From assembly GCF_946482535.1 (NCBI RefSeq), contig NZ_CAMLRU010000134.1, positions 1 through 7,472 on the forward strand: a stretch of DNA of 7,472 nucleotides, given 5' to 3'. Positions within the stretch are counted from its first letter, which is position 1. Each line of letters opens with the position of its first letter. The position numbers and the translations under genes are program-made. Below the pieces are notes generated by a model. It searched no databases. It was not told where the DNA came from and was given only the letters and a program-made list of their open reading frames with translations. Shown piece by piece: positions 5,915-7,472 of the stretch. This DNA is from an uncultured Flavobacterium sp. (GTDB taxonomy: Bacteria; Bacteroidota; Bacteroidia; Flavobacteriales; Flavobacteriaceae).

Positions 5915-5933
5915 TTATCCAAACTTATACAGA
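5915..5933 (+). promoter_or_regulatory. Paired DnaA-box-like 9-mers, 10 bp apart
   Basis: TTATCCAAA (5915-5923, 8 of 9 to TTATCCACA) and TTATACAGA (5925-5933, 7 of 9) lie in the same orientation with starts exactly 10 bases apart, one helical turn. The pair begins 27 bases after the TTTTCCACA box. Confidence 0.45.
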
Positions 5934-5989
5934 GAAATTAACATCCTTTTTAATAGATAAAAGCTTTAAAATGAGTAAATTTTTCTGAG

Positions 5990-6008
5990 TTGTCAACAGT
6001 TGTTAATA
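5990..6008 (+). promoter_or_regulatory. Paired 9-mers TTGTCAACA and TTGTTAATA, 10 bp apart
   Basis: TTGTCAACA (5990-5998) is identical to the 9-mer at 5798-5806. TTGTTAATA (6000-6008) follows with the same 10-base step, and TTAAAAAAA (6010-6018) continues the TT-phased series. Each is a weaker DnaA-box match (7 of 9 or less), so the pairing and recurrence are the main evidence. Confidence 0.4.
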
Positions 6009-6176
6009 GTTAAAAAAACAGTACTTTTTTTGATAAGTTTAAGCGTGCATTTTTGTTGAAAACTCAATTTTTTATGCTGATAAATTTTCTAAAAAAAGCG
6101 CAAACTAAATTTGATTTTTTCATTCCGATTTTTGCTTAGAAAAAAAAGTATACCACCGAAAAAAACTTCTAATTTT

Positions 6177-6195
6177 CTATCCAAAGTTGTTAACA
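6177..6195 (+). promoter_or_regulatory. Paired 9-mers CTATCCAAA and TTGTTAACA, 10 bp apart
   Basis: CTATCCAAA (6177-6185) and TTGTTAACA (6187-6195) repeat the 10-base step seen at 5915 and 5990. The second lies in the palindrome TTGTTAACAA (6187-6196). A second palindrome, AGTTAACT, is at 6212-6219. Confidence 0.38.
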
Positions 6196-6389
6196 ATTCA
6201 TGTTAATTTAAAGTTAACTGATTATCAAGTATTTGCAAAACACTATCAACATGGTATAATTTTAACATTTATACTAAATTTTACGCAATGATTTTCAAAT
6301 AGTTATATAAATTACTCAATTGCCTAAAAATCTTATGTTTTAAATATCAACTAGTTAGAATAAACTAATAATACAACCAATAGTTTCCT

Positions 6390-6397
6390 TAAATTTG
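6390..6397 (+). promoter_or_regulatory. Putative rpiB promoter -7 box TAAATTTG
   Basis: TAAATTTG fits the Bacteroidota -7 consensus TAnnTTTG in all fixed positions and lies 24 bases before the rpiB ATG, giving a leader of roughly 18 bases. No TTG is present 17-23 bases upstream, so the upstream element is missing or divergent. Confidence 0.48.
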
Positions 6398-6421
6398 TAT
6401 TCACAACACAAATAAAATAAC

Positions 6422-6853
6422 ATGAAAATTTCTATCGGAAACGATCACGCCGGACCGGATTACAAAAAAGCTATTGTCGCCTTTTTAGAACAACAAGGAC
6501 ACCAAATTTTTAACCATGGAACCGACACTTTTGACAGTGTAGATTATCCCGACTTCGGTCATCCTGTTGCCTTGGATGTAGAAACCCAAAAAGCCGATTT
6601 CGGTATAGTAATTTGCGGTTCAGGAAACGGAATTGCCATGTCGGCCAACAAACACCAAGGTATCCGCGCTGCACTTTGTTGGACCAAAGAAATTGCAGCT
6701 TTAGCACGCCAACATAACGATGCTAATATCATCAGTATACCGGCAAGATATACTTCTATACAACAAGCCGTTGAAATGGTAGATACTTTTTTAAAGACCG
6801 ATTTCGAAGGCGGAAGACACGCCACTAGAGTCAATAAAATAAGCTGTCTTTAA
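6422..6853 (+). CDS. rpiB: Ribose-5-phosphate isomerase B
   Basis: Cytoplasmic pentose-phosphate-pathway enzyme interconverting ribose 5-phosphate and ribulose 5-phosphate; the RpiB/LacAB family is unrelated to RpiA. The 143-residue length is typical. Conserved sites are visible: GNDHAG (6-11) with Asp8 and His9, DYPDF (41-45), and the active-site loop ICGSGNGIAMSANK (64-77) with the catalytic Cys65. Also present are HNDAN (98-102) with His98 and Asn99, and phosphate-binding arginines at about 109, 132 and 136 near the C-terminus. The loop reads CGSGNG where many relatives have CGTG-G, so Ser67 replaces the usual Thr; this looks like a conservative change. It is the first gene of a rightward operon, with the next start only four bases after its stop. 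An allose-6-phosphate activity cannot be excluded. Confidence 0.95.
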   Translation: MKISIGNDHAGPDYKKAIVAFLEQQGHQIFNHGTDTFDSVDYPDFGHPVALDVETQKADFGIVICGSGNGIAMSANKHQGIRAALCWTKEIAALARQHNDANIISIPARYTSIQQAVEMVDTFLKTDFEGGRHATRVNKISCL

Positions 6854-6857
6854 ATAA

Positions 6858-7190
6858 ATGATAGCCGATTTAAAAACCGTTAAAGATGTAAATGTTGCCA
6901 GTAGAAAAGCAGCACTTTTTTCCTTTTTAATAGGAACATTAATTCTGGCGCTTTATTTTTTCTCTCATTACCATGGGGTGATTTACTTCGGTTTGTTTTT
7001 TATCACAGTCGCTTTTATTGTTAATAGTTTTTTCACGGTGCTTTTGTTGCATTATTTTATCAAAGAAAAATTACACAGAAAGGCAGTATTGTTTTCCCTT
7101 TTTTTAATTTTTTTAAATGTACCGATTGGCTTTTTTTACCTTGATTTAGGTTTTGAGATTTACCACCATATAGAGGTCATCAATGAGTGA
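6858..7190 (+). CDS. Three-helix membrane protein, unknown function
   Basis: A 110-residue protein that I do not recognise. Residues 1-15 are a hydrophilic N-terminus (MIADLKTVKDVNVAS). Three hydrophobic segments follow at about 16-35, 41-67 and 74-94, separated by short polar turns (SHYHG; KEKLHRK), and the tail is acidic and His-containing (EIYHHIEVINE). By the positive-inside rule the KEKLHRK loop should be cytoplasmic. It starts four bases after rpiB stops, and its last eight bases overlap the start of the CDF transporter gene. It is therefore co-transcribed with both and probably translationally coupled to the exporter. No enzyme motif is visible. Codon use and composition look like the neighbours apart from the high T content expected of a membrane protein. 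Confidence 0.8.
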   Translation: MIADLKTVKDVNVASRKAALFSFLIGTLILALYFFSHYHGVIYFGLFFITVAFIVNSFFTVLLLHYFIKEKLHRKAVLFSLFLIFLNVPIGFFYLDLGFEIYHHIEVINE

Positions 7191-7472
7191 AATACACATC
7201 CATAAACACGAAGTAAAAGGGAAAAACTTGGTTCTATCCATACTTTTAAACCTTTTAATCACCGTGGCCCAGGTTGTGGGCGGCATCATTTCCGGAAGTT
7301 TAGCACTGATTTCCGACGCACTACACAATTTTTCCGATGTCCTTTCTTTGGTTTTTAGCTATGTCGCGCATAAATTATCCCGAAGAAAAGCGTCTGTCAA
7401 CAATACTTTCGGCTACAAAAGAGCCGAGTTAATTGCCGCTTTTGTCAACGCATCAACCTTAATAATAGTAGC
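7183..7472 (+). CDS. CDF-family (CzcD-like) divalent metal exporter, N-terminal part
   Basis: The first 96 residues of a cation diffusion facilitator, an inner-membrane proton antiporter that exports Zn2+ or similar metals; family members have about 300 residues, so two thirds are outside the window. The N-terminus is short and His-rich (HIHKH, 5-9). TM1 spans about 16-36 and TM2 about 39-62. The GSLALISDALHNFSDV stretch (38-53) holds the HxxxD metal-site half (His48, Asp52), a pattern associated with zinc preference, plus Asp45. The FGYKRAE motif (76-82) before TM3 is a hallmark of the family. The ATG at 7183 overlaps the previous gene's end by eight bases in another frame; it is chosen because the upstream frame adds no family-like sequence. 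The coding frame stays open to the window edge. Confidence 0.93.
   Translation, partial: MSEIHIHKHEVKGKNLVLSILLNLLITVAQVVGGIISGSLALISDALHNFSDVLSLVFSYVAHKLSRRKASVNNTFGYKRAELIAAFVNASTLIIV

Larger units (their letters stand above)
5789..6389. other. Gene-free A+T-rich region, candidate replication origin (oriC)
   Basis: The 633 bases between DUF2007 and rpiB (5789-6421) hold no credible gene. By hand count, 5821-6420 has about 22% G+C. The stretch contains DnaA-box-like 9-mers, best TTTTCCACA (5888-5896) and TTATCCAAA (5915-5923), each one change from TTATCCACA. TTGTCAACA occurs twice (5798-5806, 5990-5998). TTTTCAACA occurs on the minus strand (6062-6054). Further candidates are CTATCCAAA (6177-6185), TTGTTAACA (6187-6195) and CTATCAACA (6243-6251). 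Very A/T-rich blocks at about 5826-5850 and 6061-6150 could be unwinding elements. The flanking operons diverge from the region, as expected beside an origin. dnaA is not in the window, but origins in this phylum need not adjoin dnaA. The origin assignment is inference; a long regulatory region is the alternative. Confidence 0.5.

Noticed and set aside
6074..6139. 22-codon plus-strand open frame in the A+T-rich gap
   Set aside because: Too short, no ribosome binding site or promoter, composition of random A/T-rich DNA.
6510..6834. Minus-strand open frames opposite rpiB (6510-6707, 6559-6834)
   Set aside because: Antisense to a clear enzyme gene, mutually overlapping, and with no start signals or recognisable features.
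7146..7328. Minus-strand 60-codon frame opposite the 3TM/CDF junction
   Set aside because: Lies antisense to two coupled genes whose frames are supported by membrane segments and CDF motifs.

Overview
The window looks like chromosomal DNA from a Flavobacterium-like member of the Bacteroidota. The evidence is A+T-rich intergenic DNA, A-rich rather than GGAGG-type ribosome binding sites, promoter motifs of the Bacteroidota type (TTG ... TAnnTTTG), and gene types typical of the phylum: a head-GIN-domain secreted protein, a DUF2007 protein, and a GlnRS and RpiB with clear family motifs. No phage, transposase, CRISPR or defence gene is visible.

Left part (1-1452). The 5' two-fifths of glnS (glutaminyl-tRNA synthetase) runs leftward out of the window. 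It is divergent from folB (dihydroneopterin aldolase, folate synthesis). A tRNA-Cys gene follows, with a very good promoter in front and a rho-independent terminator behind. A 17-base exact copy of the 3' part of this tRNA lies 91 bases downstream, a possible integration or duplication scar. The glnS-folB and folB-tRNA gaps are filled with short tandem arrays of 7-bp units.

Middle part (1453-5554). Four leftward genes form a likely operon, in transcription order: rnr (RNase R), a secreted head-GIN-domain protein one base later, a LysE-family membrane exporter, and a small secreted protein with a GTG start. The rnr leader contains another 7-bp tandem array. A small DUF2007 gene is divergent from rnr.

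Right part (5555-7472). After DUF2007 comes a 633-base gene-free stretch with only about 22% G+C. It carries several DnaA-box-like 9-mers, some in pairs exactly 10 bp apart. It is flanked by the leftward rnr operon and a rightward rpiB operon, so it is a candidate replication origin, although dnaA is not in the window. The rightward operon is rpiB (ribose-5-phosphate isomerase B), a three-helix membrane protein of unknown function, and the start of a CDF-family metal exporter that overlaps it by 8 bases.

The two most unusual features are the origin-like region and the recurrent 7-bp-period intergenic arrays. At two sites these arrays appear to supply the upstream TTG element of a promoter.
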